DNA of 64,000 nucleotides, taken from Hyperoodon ampullatus. Lineage: Eukaryota > Chordata > Mammalia > Artiodactyla > Ziphiidae. The notes below the pieces were generated by a model. That model had not been told where the DNA came from, made no database searches, and worked only from the letters and a program-made list of their open reading frames with translations. The DNA lies in the NCBI GenBank assembly GCA_949752795.1, contig CATKHW010000012.1:248001-312000 (forward strand), written 5' to 3'. The translations under genes were made by a program, and so were the position numbers. How positions within the stretch are numbered: position 1 is the stretch's first letter; every line of letters starts with the position of its first letter. Below are positions 62,801-64,000 of the stretch, piece after piece.

Positions 62801-64000
62801 CTCAAACCCACTATAAAAAGGAATTTCAAAAACAAAACAAAAAACTGGGAAATTCTTTACAATTCATTCAGAGTCTTTGATGAAACCAAGATTGACCCTA
62901 TCTACAACGACAGCTGGATGTGGCATAAGGCGGGACACTTGGACTGAGAGGATTGGTGAGATTGGGTGAACAAATGCAGAACCTTTAAATCATTAATGCA
63001 TGGCACACATTCCATGGGTCCCAAATCTCCAGGTTGAAGGGAATATTACTAGAGTTATAACATGTACGGGAAACCTAGAGTACGGACACACTGTGAATAC
63101 GAAAGGTTTCTAAAACTCAACGAATAGTCCCTCTCCTGGTGCTCCGGTTTGACTTTCCACCTGCTTTACTATCAACCTCCCAACTTGGAGAGACAGCCCC
63201 TTTAACCTCCTGGTTCGCACAGGTTGCCAATTTGGCAGAGGATGAAAGGGAAGAGGGAGAACCAATGAGAGAGTAGCTGTTAGGCATTTGGACGGGCACA
63301 TATCACTCTAATTTCCCGGCAGGAAGAAGAATTAACCAAAGTCTCAGCCCCCCACCGGGAACAAGCATAGATCCTGAACCAAAATTTTGGGCCTGCGGTC
63401 AGCTCACCAAAAACGAGTTGAAAAATGGAGCTCAGGGGCACAGCAATTCACAAACTGGCCGAGTAATAAAGGACAACTATCGTCCAAAAATCTGTTGAGG
63501 GAAGGCAACGAGGTGGACTTGAAAGCGAAGCAGAATAGCAGGAAACAGATTTCAAGAGGTACCTTGGAATCACCTTTAAAGCACCGGATGAGGGGCACAA
63601 CTTCGGCAATGATGCACGTGGCCAAAAAGGGCGTATGCGTTTTCTCCTGAATATATTCAGGAGAAAACGCATACGCCCTTTTTGGCCAAGCAAGCAAGCG
63701 GGCAATGCAAATCTGCACTACAAAGAAGTATCACTTCCCACCGGTCAAAAGGGACATCCACAAAATGTGTAAAAACCAGAAAGGCAAGACAGGCCCTGGA
63801 GAACAGGGAGCCTTGTTATGCTGATGGGCGGGATGTAAATTGCCAACTGCCTCTCTGGAGGAGTGCATTGTGTTCCCTAAAACAAGTAAACAACAGAGCT
63901 ACAGAGCCAAGGGCACTTCCAGTCTAGGGAATATACCTGGGAAAAACTGAAAATCAATAAGACAGAGCCACCCCAAAATTTAGGGCTGCACTGCTTACAA
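59900..64000 (+). repeat. Recent duplicate of the 53-57 kb satellite segment
   Basis: It shares the private variants of 52950-57050 at a constant offset of 6954 bp. The preceding part (about 57540-59300) instead matches 48850-50600 at an offset of 8693 bp (five monomers). The change of offset by one monomer marks an exchange or a one-monomer gain or loss between the two duplicates. Confidence 0.87.

Larger units (their letters stand above)
33501..64000 (+). repeat. Homogeneous satellite array, ~1739-bp monomer, ~17.5 copies
   Basis: Measured at one landmark next to the palindrome, successive spacings are 1737-1740 bp from 32344 to the window end (34081, 35820, 37559, 39298, 41037, 42776, 44513, 46252, 47992, 49732, 51471, 53210, 54948, 56685, 58425, 60164, 61902, 63639). 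Monomers are head to tail and differ by only scattered substitutions, so the array is actively homogenised. About half of each monomer derives from an L1 3' end; the rest is unrecognised apart from the palindrome. The period is close to that reported for the common cetacean satellite of baleen whales (~1.75 kb; ~1.58 kb in dolphins). I infer that family but cannot confirm it. The array continues beyond the right end. Confidence 0.96.

Noticed and set aside
33501..64000. Recurring open frames of 60-104 codons on both strands of each satellite monomer
   Set aside because: They repeat with the satellite, overlap one another on opposite strands across the palindrome, and include decayed L1 sequence. 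Frames around the palindrome encode similar peptides on both strands simply because of the inverted repeat.
1..64000. Prokaryotic operon, phage or plasmid content
   Set aside because: No protein-coding clusters, ribosome-binding sites or bacterial genes. SINE, L1, ERV and satellite content is mammalian.
33501..64000. Whole satellite array as an assembly artefact
   Set aside because: Monomers carry many private variants and graded divergence, which a collapsed or duplicated assembly would not create throughout. A local assembly duplication of the 53-57 kb block remains possible and is noted under that finding.

Overview
This window is mammalian repeat DNA, most likely from a whale or dolphin. 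The best single clue is a well-preserved tRNA-derived SINE (15922-16138) whose body matches the SINE type abundant in cetacean genomes. L1 3' ends of cetartiodactyl character and a gammaretrovirus-like ERV relic agree with this. I found no intact host protein-coding gene, tRNA, rRNA or CRISPR array. Nearly all open frames lie inside repeats and recur with them.

Layout. (1) 1-8095: three tandem copies of a ~2.73-kb unit, possibly continuing left of the window. Each copy holds an old L1 3' end, an unrecognised spacer, a second L1 3' end and a GC-rich ~0.75-kb segment. (2) 8096-11690: a non-tandem island with a short 66-71 bp VNTR, a broken ERV (reverse transcriptase, integrase C-terminus and envelope transmembrane fragments, possibly a 3' LTR) and another L1 3' end. 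(3) 11697-16160: diverged monomers of a ~1.74-kb satellite, the last interrupted by the SINE. (4) 16160-31150: a ~15-kb minisatellite of 24/25-bp monomers (about 600 copies) with nested ~172-bp and ~3.3-kb higher-order repeats. (5) 31150-64000: the same ~1.74-kb satellite resumes in exactly the expected phase, first as diverged monomers, then as a homogeneous array of period ~1739 bp running off the right end.

Main observations. The 15-kb minisatellite sits inside one satellite monomer and has replaced about 400 bp of it. Each satellite monomer is about half L1 3' end and half unrecognised sequence, and carries a 74-bp palindrome with no spacer. The palindrome is perfect in five copies and has one to three mismatches in most others. 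It is recognisable even in the oldest edge copies, so it is ancestral to the family. The array shows recent segmental turnover: a block near 53-57 kb is repeated at 60-64 kb. The ~1.74-kb period is near that of the 'common cetacean satellite' described for baleen and toothed whales, but identity with that family cannot be proved from this window.

These elements do not form a pathway. The window records how satellite arrays are built: capture of L1 ends, unequal exchange, ageing at the array edge, insertion of mobile elements into the old edge, and explosive growth of a minisatellite there.
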